DNA from: Bathynomus jamesi
Taxonomy: Eukaryota; Arthropoda; Malacostraca; Isopoda; Cirolanidae
DNA: 64,000 bases
Direction of reading: 5' to 3'
NCBI GenBank assembly: GCA_023014485.1
Contig: JAJOZX010006158.1
Coordinates: forward strand, 124,001-188,000
In this document: in pieces, positions 20,441 to 29,797 of the stretch
How positions within the stretch are numbered: position 1 is the first letter of the stretch
How the letters are laid out: each line of letters starts with the position of its first letter
The notes under the pieces: model-generated
Seen by the model: only the letters and a program-made list of their open reading frames with translations
What the model was told of the DNA's origin: nothing
Databases searched by the model: none
Position numbers and translations under genes: made by a program

Positions 20441-20633
20441 TATATAGGCTATAACAGAAATATATAAATTGATAAACCTCTTTGGGACATCAATGGAATA
20501 ATACTAAAAAATAATGGAAAAAAGGCAAATTAAGCACTTTATAACGAAAAAGGCACTTTTTCCTGTAAACGCAAAAATAGGCAAAAAAGGCATTTATGGC
20601 ATTTTGCCTGAACATCGGGTCTCTACAAATAAG

Positions 20634-21084
20634 TAATAACTCTACAAAAAAAAATTAGGAAGTAATAATAATTATCACAAAAGCAAAAACCTAATAATTG
20701 AAATTTAAGGCAGGTAGATTTTTTCCCATGAAAATCGGCAAGTAACACAGACAATCAATTTCACTGCTTTGTTTTAATTTTTAAATGGAACTACTGATGA
20801 GAAGCCCAGTTCGATTAAGTATGAAGTTGCAAATGGAATTAAAACTTTCAATGCTTCAGACACCAGTTCTGGCTAATCACTTTCCCGTGCTATCGAAAAA
20901 CGTACACGAGTCTTCTGACGGGAATGACAACTGCAAGGTCTTGTCCGAAGAAAGTTCAATCAATTTATCGTGTAGGCTTCCCACAAGTTCGGCAGACTCT
21001 ACCACTCTTTCGCTGAACGAATTAAGTATACATTTCTTAGGAACTTTCCATCGTTACGAGGGAAATACTTAGGGAACCGTTTTT
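20634..21084. other. Unassigned sequence, low coding signal
   Basis: A 95-codon open frame (20785-21072) has no recognisable motif and lies beside a hAT terminus; it may be decayed hAT sequence. Confidence 0.3.
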
Positions 21085-21186
21085 CCAGTTCACGTGTGTT
21101 GCATTATCATTTCGGGAAGTGGGGTCGCGATTTTTTTTTTATGTCAAAAAGGTATCGCCAGTACAAAAAAGGTTGAGAAATACCGC
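21085..21186. mobile_element. One end of a hAT-like element
   Basis: GGGAAGTGGGGTCGCGATTTTTTTTT and GGTTGAGAAATACCGCTCTA (inverse of a TAGAGCGGTATTTCTCAACC terminus) look like the right end of a SPIN/ZBED-type hAT. The partner end was not located. Confidence 0.5.
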
Positions 21187-21409
21187 TCTAGGGCCTATGG
21201 CAAACATTAATTAATATGAAATCTTTTGTAATTTTTACATCTAAGTTATATATTTTACTTTATTTTATAGCATTTAGCAATTGCTTTATTGGCTGTATAC
21301 TTATCTATATTTTCGGTTTGAAATATTAAAGCTGAAGAAAGTTATTAGGTCTATTGCTGTATGTAGCCTGTCGGTCTAAGTTTAATTAAAAGAAAGTCCA
21401 TTTTATATA

Positions 21410-21975
21410 CTGGGTGATTACAAATGATCTTCCAGATTTTAAACATTATGAAAAAACTAACAAAGCTACAGCGAAAAGCAAGATATACAAATAAAGAAAA
21501 ACTCAAAAAGTTTTATTTACGAACTATTGAAGTTCAATATGAGTTCCTTTTGTGGCTCTGCAGACATCAAAGCGGTATTCTGTTTCCCCCCATACATTTT
21601 GTAGCATATTATACTGAACTTTTTTAACAGCCTCATGTATCCTTTCCTTCAAATGTTCCAAAGTTGTTGTCATTGGTGGAACAAAAACTTCATTTTTGAC
21701 ATATTCCTAGAGGAAGAAGTCAAAGGGGGTTAGATCGGATGAACGAGCCAGCCAAGGAATGGGCTCCCAACGCCCGATCCAGCGATCAGGCAAATGCTCA
21801 TTCACGAATGAAGAGCCAGAAGGAGCCACAAAAGAAGATTATATTGAACTGCAATAACTTTTAAATAAAACGTTTTGAGTTCTTCTTTATTTGTATATCT
21901 TGCTTTTCGCTGTAACTGTGTTAATTTTTTCATAATAAATATTTAAAATCGGGAAGATCATTTGTAATCACCCGG
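21410..21975 (-). mobile_element. Internally deleted mariner-type element
   Basis: Termini CTGGGTGATTACAAATGATC and the inverse with CCGGGTGATTACAAATGATC, flanked by TA. The minus strand near 21560-21800 still shows the C-terminal part of a transposase (DRWIG-like, SSDLTP, VPPMTTTLEHLKERIHEA, VCRATKGTHIELQ). The N-terminal part and first catalytic acids are deleted, so it is non-autonomous. Confidence 0.75.
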
Positions 21976-22164
21976 TACTTGAAATAGGTTTTGTATGTTT
22001 TTACAATATATAAACAGTAATTTAGTGAAACTATTAATTTATTTTCTTTGTGAACCGATTATCTATTGAATAGGGAACATCCCCCCCCCCGAAAAAAAAG
22101 ACGTGTAGAAGAAAAGAAAAGGCAAAGAAAACCGTTTTTTTTAAAACAAAATATAACCTTGGTT

Positions 22165-22743
22165 AACCTTGGTTTGCTTCCGCTCGAATTGTTCATTTTG
22201 ACTAAGGTCGAGCTTGTCACTCCACTTTAGACTTACAGTTTAACGTGGAATTCAGATCACGCTCCACCAACATCCCAGTGTCTTAACCACTAGGCTATCC
22301 AGGGTACCCATTTATCTACCAACCAATTTTTATTTATTGTGTGGAAGGATGAACAGCTGGGTTTTGCTGCACGCCGCCTGCCGTCACTAGGTCTCGATCC
22401 CGGGGCTGATGGATTCGTAGTCAGCGACCCTAACCACCATAGGCAGACCCAGAGGGGGCAGGGGGCCATTGGCCCCCCTTACACAGATTTGGAGGCCCAA
22501 TACATCCTGGTTAAACGGGATTCATATTATGTTGCATACATTCATGTGATATTTTACTACATAAAATTAAAATCAGTATAATACTGTATATTTTATCTTG
22601 ATAAGAGATAGCCAAGTTTAACTTCAATAGTAAAACAAAAAGGTATCGATTTGAAGTTCACCAGAAACGTTGGCCCTCCCTTACATATAATGCTGGATCC
22701 GCCTATGCTAACTACTACAGTAACTACACCACCGAGGCGCGTG
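22165..22743 (-). mobile_element. Composite SINE with two tRNA-like heads, copy B (split by a MITE)
   Basis: Same order as copy A. The tail with AAGCTTG-like text is near 22190, the second tRNA-like module near 22235-22305 (TGGTTAAGAC and a decayed B box), the first near 22385-22740. The first module is split by the 270-bp hAT MITE at 22438-22707, inserted in the A-box region. Confidence 0.7.
22438..22707. mobile_element. 270-bp hAT-type MITE inside SINE B
   Basis: The left end CATAGGCAGACCCAG and the right end (inverse CATAGGCGGATCCAG) pair. The flanks are CTAACCAC (22430-22437) and CTAACTAC (22708-22715), an 8-bp duplication with one change. The interior has paired GGCCATTGGCCCCCC and GGCCCTCCC blocks near the ends. 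No coding content. Confidence 0.85.

Positions 22744-22744
<1 letters not shown>

Positions 22745-22798
<54 letters not shown>
22745..22798. repeat. (TA)n microsatellite
   Basis: TA dinucleotide tract following SINE B. Confidence 0.9.
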
Positions 22799-22799
<1 letters not shown>

Positions 22800-22815
22800 T
22801 GTATATGTATAATAA

Positions 22816-23262
22816 TGAGAGGAAGAATTATACAAAAATGCCTCCACCAGGATTCGAGCTCATCACCATCATGCTACAACAAGGTAAAATTTTAAACAAC
22901 CTGTCGTATACTTCAACACCCGAGGGAACACACTGCTTTCACGTTCAAAGTTGTTTTCTGTACTAACACCCGCCCTGCATTCGCGGTAACGGCTTCAGTT
23001 CCTTCAAATTCTTATGTAACACTGTGGACCTATCGATGGAATATCATGCAGAAACATACACGAGTTTTCATAAAACAAAAATGCCCCCACCAGGCTTAGA
23101 ATCCAGCACCTCTTGAGTAGGAGGCGTTGTGTCCCCTCGAATGTTGAAATATTCACCTGGTTGATAAAGCTTTTACCTTGCCATAACTTGCTGGTCGCTG
23201 AATGGTCAGTACCCTTGTCTCCTACTCAAGTGGTAATGGCTTTGAATCCTGGGAGAGGAATC
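22816..23262. repeat. tRNA-like repeat blocks (possible SINE)
   Basis: ATGCCTCCACCAGGATTCGA (22833) and ATGCCCCCACCAGGCTTAGA (23081) are two related blocks. On the plus strand 23187-23260 has an A-box-like GCTGAATGGTCAGTAC and a B-box-like GGCTTTGAATCC with TCCTACTCAAGTGG between. This resembles a decayed SINE with serine/leucine-type tRNA ancestry. Boundaries unclear. Confidence 0.35.
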
Positions 23263-23298
23263 GTGCGTGTTTTTGCATTTATTATATATATATATATA

Positions 23299-23525
23299 CA
23301 GGGTGATTCAAAAGTCAGGTTACATAGGGCTTTTCTGTTTCTTTGCAGGTAAATGAGTTATGAGATGTTATCGAAGGAGGAGCGCATTGATGTGATATTC
23401 CTAGCTGGCTGCACAAGTGCATTGCCGTTAACGGTGGCCATATCGAACATGTGATGTGACTATTCCCCTGTATCATTACATAATACAGTATTTCCCTATG
23501 TAACCTAACTTTTTGAATCACCCTG
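23299..23525 (+). mobile_element. 227-bp mariner-derived MITE keeping both ends of the gene
   Basis: Termini CAGGGTGATTCAAAAGTCAG and the inverse with CAGGGTGATTCAAAAAGTTA; TA on both sides. The interior encodes a start region (MLSKEERIDVIF near 23355) fused to a transposase-like C-terminus (AVNGGHIEHVM near 23425-23455). An extreme internal deletion. Confidence 0.8.
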
Positions 23526-23994
23526 TATATATCAGGGGCGTATATTCAGGGTGGGCTAGGTGTGCGCCGCACACCCAATAGATTTTCTGTAAATTAATAT
23601 TTAATTAACCCTTTGTCTCCCTCTCTCAACTTTAGTCGAGACGAAAAAGATGCCCTAACCCTTAATTCCGCGCTCGACTGTTACACTAGTCGAGATGAGA
23701 AATGAGCTACTTCAATTCAGTTGTTCGGATTGTCTTCACAACCATTCGGTAAAATTTTGATAGTGAGCGATAGAAGCGTCTCTAGCGCTTGTTCGAGGCG
23801 CGAAATTTCAGTATTGAGGTGCGGCGATATACAGGGTGTCCCAAAAAAACTATATACTCTTTATAGCATCATATATTTTATAATTTAAAAAAACCAAACA
23901 ATATATTGTTATAGCAATTGCCAATGAAAGGTAAATTAGTAATCTAAGTGATCAAAATGTTATAGCGAGTTGTTTGCATATAAAATTTAATTAA

Positions 23995-24614
23995 CTACGC
24001 CAAGTGCTCAAAATGTTCTCCGGCGGCATGAATGCACCTTTGAATGCGTCGACTAACTAATTCGCAGACATAGACTAATGTGGATGCTGTGATGGTCCCG
24101 CACTTTTCCCTAATTGCATCCTTAAGGTGTTCGAGTGTTGCGGGTCTTGTACCATAAACTGCATCCTTCAGGTAGCCCCACAAGTAAAAATCAAGTGGAG
24201 TCAAGTCTGGTGAACGTGGAGGATACTCAACGCTTCCTTTTCGTCCTATCCAACGGTTAGGCAACGTTTCATCGAGGTCCTTCTGACATCACAATGATAA
24301 TGAGGGGGGGCTCCATCTTGTTGAAAGTAAAAGTCGTCGTTTCCAAACAACTTCCGAACTGCAGGTATAATTTCTGTCCGCAGCATGTCGAGATATGCGG
24401 CACCGGTAACTGTCCCATTAAAGAAAAATGGTCCAACCAAACCCCTGGATGATAAACCACACCATGCTGTTAATCCTGGTAAATTAACATGTTTATCCAC
24501 ATAAACGTGTGGATTATCAAGTGACCAGTACCTGCAGTTGTGTCGATTTACTGTGCCATTCAGCTTGAAGGTAGCTTCATCAGACCACACGATTTTGTTG
24601 TATTGAAAGTGCAT
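23995..24614 (-). pseudogene. Truncated mariner-type transposase
   Basis: From 24614 the minus strand reads [63 protein letters not shown] (two catalytic aspartates). After a frameshift near 24255 it continues [37 protein letters not shown] and a C-terminus [12 protein letters not shown]. The N-terminal DNA-binding half is missing. Non-functional. Confidence 0.85.
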
Positions 24615-24728
24615 TCATGCCGCCGGAGAACATTTTGAGCACTTGGCGTAGTTAATTAAATTTTATATGCAAACAACTCGCTATAACATTTTGATCACTT
24701 AGATTACTAATTTACCTTTCATTGGCAA

Positions 24729-25171
24729 TCTTCTATATTATAATAAGAGAGCTGTCCGTCTGTCCGTCCGTCCGTCCGTCACACTTTCAGAAATTGTGAG
24801 AAAAAATTGTGAGAAAAAAATTCAGAAATTGTATTACGGGCGGCAATGTGAAGCTCAAGATTTTCATGACTGTGTTCTTTTCTGTAGTTTAGCCTGTCTG
24901 TTTGTCTGTTTGTGAAATTTATCCAGGGCAGTAATTGGGGAAGGGTGGGGGTGGGGGTGGGGGTAATGGGGGATGGGTGGGGTAATGGGGAGGGGTGGGG
25001 TAATGGGGGAGGGGGTTAGCCCCCGAGTTGCATGAATGGGGGTGAGGAGGTTTTGGGAGATACCAGATTCAGAAATGTTGACACAATGTGAAGCTCAAAA
25101 TTTTCACGGCTGCGTTCTTTTCTGTAGTTTAGCCTGTCTAACCGTCAGCGAAGCGACGGGAACTGTACTAG
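24729..25171 (+). mobile_element. Complete non-autonomous Helitron, 443 bp
   Basis: Starts TCTTCTATATTATAATAAG and ends ACTGTACTAG, i.e. 5'-TC and 3'-CTAG (CTRR). A hairpin (CCGTC at 25142-25146 with GACGG at 25155-25159) lies eight bases before the CTAG. Removing 24729-25171 joins host GGCAA to TTGCT, exactly the sequence of the other arm of the mariner, so insertion was between A and T with no duplication, as Helitrons do. The interior has tandem GTCC, (GGGTAATG)-like G-rich repeats, and a ~65-bp direct repeat (24845-24900 and 25085-25135). Confidence 0.9.
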
Positions 25172-25479
25172 TTGCTATAACAATATATTGTTTGATTTTT
25201 TAAATTATAAAATATATGATGCTATAAAGAGTATATAGTTTTTTTTGGGACACCCTATATATATATATATTTTTCTCCCCTACTATGGGAATATAAATTT
25301 ACGTTTACCCCATGCCAAATCAAATGAAAAAGGGAGAGAGCGAGGGATCAGGGCGAAGAGTGTGCGGTCTGTGGACAGAACACCCTTCATATATGGTAAA
25401 GTGGGCGGGGCCTATGTTGCCATGGCCCGCATCAGAGTCATATTTACCTTAAATTTACCTTAAAGCGTTTCTGCCTCAA

Positions 25480-26530
25480 GGGTGCGCTGCTCCCACGAAG
25501 TCCACTCAGCGCCTCCTGAGGCGGGGCCACGACGGGGTCGCCACCCTTCTTTTCTCTTGCTCCTGCCATACGATTTGGTCCCCTATTGAATTTGTGGGGG
25601 CTGGTCTGGCAGAGGAATACCCTGACACTGTGGGTTGGTCGGGTATGTTGGCTAAAAACATGTCCAAGTGTTTTTTAAAAGTATCTACTGGGACTGCACT
25701 TATATCTCTAAGGTACTGAGGCAAGGAGTTAAACAGGCGAGAACCTGCCTAGAGATACTATTATATTGAAGGGTTTGAATTCTTCTCAGACTGTTTGGTG
25801 GGAGGTGATATTTTTTACACATTCTGCCAGTTCTTGTTAAGGTGGGCACAATTGGTTCAGTATTGGGGGCAACTAAAAGCCCTTCTAGAATTTTCCAGGT
25901 GTAGATTAGGATGTATCTCTCAAACCTTCTCTCTATGGAATAAAGGTTGAGGCCTCTAAGCCTATCCCAGTAGTTTAATTTGTTTTTACTCACCTGTTGC
26001 CCATCAGGTTGTTTAATATACGAGGTAAAGGTTCTTTGTAGGCCCTCAATTTTTTGCAATTCATTCTGTTTGTGGGGAAACCATAATTGAGAGTAGTAGT
26101 CAATGCGTGGAAGGACAAGTGATTTCCACAGGGTAAGCATGGTCATACTGTCCCTAGTTCTGAATGTCCTCAGTATATATCCTATTAGTTGTTTGCATGA
26201 TGAGGTTACTTTGTCAATGTGCCTGTTGAATGTTGCATCTTCAGATAATATAATCCCTAGATCCCTGACATGATCAGTTTGTGCAATCTTTTCCTGTGGG
26301 TCCAGTGTAGTTGAATTGTTCTTTCAGGTATTTATTTGGTCCATACTTAATTAGTTCAAATTTGTCTTCATTGAAGGCCATATTGTTTGCATCTGCCCAT
26401 GCATATATAGTTTGTAGATCTTTTTGTAGCTCTACACAGTCTTCTTTTTCTGTAATTGGTCTTAGTATTCTGGTATCATCTGCGAATGACAGGAGAGAGC
26501 TTCCTAGGTTACAGTTTATATTGTTTATAT
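25480..26530 (-). pseudogene. CR1/Jockey-type LINE fragment, RT palm to C-terminus
   Basis: On the minus strand are SLLSFADDTRILRPITEKED (near 26490), NMAFNEDKFELIKYGPN (26340-26390), and an open segment 26146-25700 with LWKSLVLPRIDYYSQLW. After a stop near 25740 comes LPQYLRDISAVPVDTFKKHL and NIPDQPTVSGYSSARPAP. It is the same clade as 18490-20440 and 39940-40500. The left end passes into GC-rich text near 25480-25540. Confidence 0.8.
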
Positions 26531-26535
26531 ATGTT

Positions 26536-26569
<34 letters not shown>

Positions 26570-26897
26570 GCTTAACATATTACACTGCTTATACATGTGA
26601 AGCAAAGAAGTTCCTTATATGAGGACGTTATTGCTCACTATTTTTCTCCAAAAAGAAGACTTGAGTTTATGTGTAAATAAGTTCGATGCTTAAAGGAGCC
26701 CGTAGGAAATTGGTGTTGGATTTTTACAGTTCACCTAAATTCTCCAAGTGTTTAGCGTAATATTGAGAAGGTGGATTGTGTATGCTTACCATATTACTAT
26801 TAAGATTTATTAATAACTAAGTTAACATGAATTTCAGTTATTAATTTTACTCCACATGATATTCCGCACACCCAATTCACACAGTCACCATCCGCCA

Positions 26898-26900
<3 letters not shown>

Positions 26901-26932
<32 letters not shown>

Positions 26933-27042
26933 ACTTAAATAAATTTATTAAAATCAAACACTTTTAAAGCCTCTTTACTTTTACTTTCCTTATATTTAAG
27001 GAGCGTAAGCGATTATTTAAACTAAGAAGCTTACATGTATGT

Positions 27043-27082
<40 letters not shown>

Positions 27083-27950
27083 TCAGACTTGCATAAATCT
27101 CAAGTTAGTAAAATTTTTGCGACTTCCTTTCATGTTTTAGGGAACAGTTCAGTTTTACGAACACTCGCTGGTTTTATTTCACTGTAATAATCCCTCTCAT
27201 TTTCTCTTCCACATCTCTCACCAATCTCACTCTTGTTCCTCATATATACATATATTCGGCTTTTTTCTTTTCCTCTCCTTACCAACCCTTTTATTTCTCT
27301 CCTCTAACCATTCCATTTTACTCTCTAAATTCTCTCTCTTTCTCGTTCACTCTTCCTCTCACATACCACCTGAGCTGCACCTGTTGCTTGGAGCATCCAA
27401 ATAAAACGGCTACGTAGAGCGTTCGAGCGAAAACCCTGTGCACAGTGTCTCCCTCTCGTCAGTCTGTGGCATCTCCTGCTCGCGATACGTTGTGTCAAAG
27501 AGCGGCTGTCCTTTAAGGTGTCTCCACAATGACGTCATCACTCCAAACGCTCGCCTCTTAAATAATGAAGTAGGTTGACACCAAGTCAAAGTAATTTCTT
27601 TTTTCTTTTTTCTTTACGAATTTGAATGGTGTAATATAAATAATGTTTTACATGCACGTAGATTATTTAGGGATACTATTTTGTAGCTACATAATTATTT
27701 TTAAATATTTTGTATATAATGTATTTTAATTTGAAGTTTTGTTGGTTATAAATGGGAAAAAAGAGTTACATAATAGACGATACTAGAAAAAAGGTAGAGA
27801 CTGCTGGACGCCTATTGAAAAAACAGTGTGGATGAAACGGCTGAGGAGGAATTTATATCTTTCTTTTTTATTTATTATTTATTTAATTTTCTAAGGGAAC
27901 TGAAACAGACAAATAACGGTTTCAAAATATATATATATATATATATATAT
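26901..27950. other. Spacer with (TA)n, (CA)n and a GC-richer block
   Basis: (TA)n at 26901-26930 and 27927-27950, (CA)n at 27047-27079. The stretch 27360-27560 is GC-richer and includes the palindrome TGACGTCA at 27531, but I see no gene. Otherwise AT-rich. Confidence 0.5.
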
Positions 27951-27956
27951 ATTATA

Positions 27957-28182
27957 CACGGTGAACCAAAAGTAGGTGGACAGCAGGTTGAATACGGTTT
28001 GTGTTATATTATATTATAACTATGGTGTTCATTATAACTATGGTGTTTGTGTTATATTATATTAAATATTATAACTAAATTTATTTAAATTTTATTTTGT
28101 ATTATAGTATACAAAAAAATTAAATATGTATTCTCAAAATAAACGTTATCATTTACTGTCCACCTACATTTGGTTCACCCTA
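27957..28182. mobile_element. 226-bp mariner-like MITE
   Basis: CACGGTGAACCAAAAGTAGG at the left and the inverse of GGGTGAACCAAATGTAGGTG at the right; TA on both sides. The interior is AT-rich with a TATGGTGTT direct repeat. No coding sequence. Confidence 0.75.
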
Positions 28183-28204
28183 TATATATATATATAATAT
28201 ATAT

Positions 28205-28350
28205 ATGATAAATAAAACCACGAAGGAAGGAAACACAGAATGGTGCTCAAGCGCTTTCGTCTAATGACATCCTCAGGAACACTAAGACGAAAGCGCTTGA
28301 GCACCATTCTGTTTCCTTTCCTTCGTGGTTTTATTCATCATAAATATTTT
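28205..28350. mobile_element. Penelope-like terminal foldback
   Basis: Two inverted copies of a terminus face each other: AAATAAAACCACGAAGGAAG at 28210 and its inverse near 28320, each followed by CAGAATGGTGCTCAAGCGC and GCGCTTGAGCACCATTCTG. This inverted end structure matches Penelope-like element termini. One copy holds a hammerhead-like motif. Confidence 0.6.
28243..28282 (-). ncRNA. Hammerhead-ribozyme-like motif
   Basis: The minus strand has stem I GTGTTC, core CTGAGGA (CUGANGA), one unpaired T, stem II GTC-ATTA-GAC, GAAA, a two-base-pair stem III (A-G with C-T), T at the cleavage position, then GAGCAC closing stem I with one G-U pair. All core positions of a minimal type I hammerhead are present by eye, apart from the extra T beside stem II. 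Hammerheads with very short stem III are known in Penelope-like elements. Activity not shown. Confidence 0.5.
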
Positions 28351-28760
28351 TCACGTGTTACTTTCGTGAAATAATTTTCATATATATATATATTAAAAAA
28401 ATTCACGAACATGAAAATATAATTATTTAGCAATAAGTAAATAAATAAATTAGGTCAATCCTACACGATAAATACATATTAATATGGAACGTCACGCAAG
28501 TTACACACGAGTGTCTTACTTGCATTTGGTAAACGTTCAATTACTTTTACTTAAATAATTTGTTTAGCATTAATTTTTAATACGTAAAATCTTTCAGTAA
28601 CATACTTGTCTTCTACAATGAAAGGGTCATTTTCATTATCATCATCAGAGAAACTAAAAATTTAAGTCAAATAAAAGTGAAAATGCATTCCGAAATAAAA
28701 TTTGAAAAGTCAAATTCAGATAAAATTTAGATAGTTGAAAATGATGCATCAGTGTGTCAC
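28350..28760. other. AT-rich spacer
   Basis: Nothing recognised beyond the Penelope-like edge (CACGTGTTACTTTCGTGAAA, 28351-28370). Confidence 0.4.
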
Positions 28761-28813
28761 TTTAATTATTAACTAAGATAACTAAAAAAAAAAAATCTTT
28801 CAATACACAAATA

Positions 28814-29266
28814 ATGAGACAATTTAAGAAGATTAAATCTGCATTTTTGAACATAAACCTTTATACGCAGAATTTACAGCTCTTTGCTAAATTACGTGAA
28901 AATTCAGAACTTGTTTACGACAATTCGGCTGTCAAAAAAACCGTCGAATTCACAACAAATCTGATTTTGTCTGACGGTGACGTTTTAGCTTTTTACGAGA
29001 CCGTCAATAGCGGCACTTTTGCTTCTTTATTTTCGCTGTTAGATCAGCCATTGCAACATTTCACACGTTTCGTCGCTCTAATTGCGAACGAAAATCGCAA
29101 TGGGCCTCTGGGACGTTTAAAAGCACCGGATCCGCTCCAATTTTATTTTAAAAAATATATTATTAAAGGAGGAATTTATTTTAGTGAGTGTCTTAAATTT
29201 ATTTATGAAACGAGTATAGAATCCCCATTTTGTTCACTAATGAGATTGACAGGGGAGAACTTGTAA
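28814..29266 (+). CDS. Unrecognised 150-codon ORF, possibly continuing past a stop
   Basis: Starts MRQFKKIKSAFLNINLYTQN and includes KKTVEFTTNLILSDGDVLAF, FARFVALIANEN-like FTRFVALIANENRNGPLGRL and KAPDPLQFYFKKYIIKGGIY. It shows no transposon signature that I know. After the TAA at 29264 the same frame stays open for 40 more codons to 29389 (KPATQKLLKREPTPFEFYLH), suggesting the stop is recent or a readthrough/frameshift site. REPTPFEFYL echoes KAPDPLQFYF, a possible internal repeat. Base composition is less AT-biased than its flanks. Could be an exon, a gene from an unrecognised element or an integrated virus fragment. Function unknown. Confidence 0.45.
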   Translation: MRQFKKIKSAFLNINLYTQNLQLFAKLRENSELVYDNSAVKKTVEFTTNLILSDGDVLAFYETVNSGTFASLFSLLDQPLQHFTRFVALIANENRNGPLGRLKAPDPLQFYFKKYIIKGGIYFSECLKFIYETSIESPFCSLMRLTGENL

Positions 29267-29465
29267 GCCATATTCATAGTTAAAAAACCCGCAACACAAA
29301 AGCTTTTAAAACGTGAACCGACGCCATTCGAATTTTATTTGCACTTTTTCTTTTTGCTCTTAAAAATAAACTAATTGGTAAGAACAACAAAGGATATGAC
29401 ATGGTATAAACGAATATCCAATATCAAATTAGGGGTTGATTTTTTATTTGACAAGGCAAAGGGTT

Positions 29466-29466
<1 letters not shown>

Positions 29467-29541
<75 letters not shown>
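29467..29541. repeat. (TG)n microsatellite, ~37 units
   Basis: Pure TG dinucleotides over about 75 bp. Confidence 0.95.
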
Positions 29542-29544
<3 letters not shown>

Positions 29545-29728
29545 GAAAATTAGTGAGAAGGAATATCTTCTAGTTTTCGAAACAACAAGCAGTTAGTGAC
29601 TTCATCAGTTTAGATTTATACAGACAATGGAAGTGAAAATTCGTGTTAGATCCACAGGTTGTCAAACGCCTAGAAATCAAAAAGTAAAAGGATATATATA
29701 TATATATATATATATATATCTTTCAAAT

Positions 29729-29762
29729 GTTCCGCGCGATGATTCCTCATTTCACGAAGGTC

Positions 29763-29765
<3 letters not shown>
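29729..29765 (-). repeat. LINE tail T1 remnant fused to (TC)n
   Basis: CGCGCGATGATTCCTCATTTC and CACGAAGGTCAAG match the T1 tail at 39950-39985. It is followed directly by (TC)n and the CR1 copy, so the CR1 starts inside or beside an older LINE tail. Confidence 0.6.

Positions 29766-29796
<31 letters not shown>

Positions 29797-29797
<1 letters not shown>

Larger units (their letters stand above)
16352..20625. mobile_element. hAT shell with AAAGGCA subterminal repeats containing later insertions
   Basis: The left end TAGAGCCGAGATTTTTTAGG and the right end (inverse TAGAGACCCGATGTTCAGGC) are inverted hAT-type termini. The flanks are CTAATAAG (16344-16351) and CAAATAAG (20626-20633), an 8-bp duplication with one change. 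Both subterminal zones repeat AAAAGGCA (16385-16460 and 20520-20605). No own transposase remains. The centre is filled by a mariner (16921-18385) and a LINE fragment (18490-20440). Confidence 0.7.
23832..25257 (-). mobile_element. Foldback mariner-type element carrying a Helitron
   Basis: Begins CAGGGTGTCCCAAAAAAACT and ends GGGACACCCTATA, after a TA. The left arm 23832-24036 and the right arm 24609-25257 are inverted copies of ~205 bp once the Helitron (24729-25171) is removed. The arms include the last ~16 codons of the transposase (ending near 23995), so the 5' half of the element has been replaced by an inverted copy of the 3' end. Confidence 0.85.
23533..26900. mobile_element. hAT-like shell enclosing a mariner and a LINE fragment
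   Basis: The left terminus CAGGGGCGTATATTCAGG and the right one (inverse CAGTGGCGGATGGTGAC) fit the CAGNGGCGNAT pattern of many hAT ends. GCACACCCAAT occurs near both ends. Both flanks are TA tracts, so the duplication is not readable. The interior is occupied by 23832-25257 and 25480-26530. Pairing of the two ends is inferred. Confidence 0.45.

Noticed and set aside
26901..27950. A promoter or gene near the GC-richer block with TGACGTCA
   Set aside because: A single palindrome and modest GC are not enough; no start, splice or coding signal follows.
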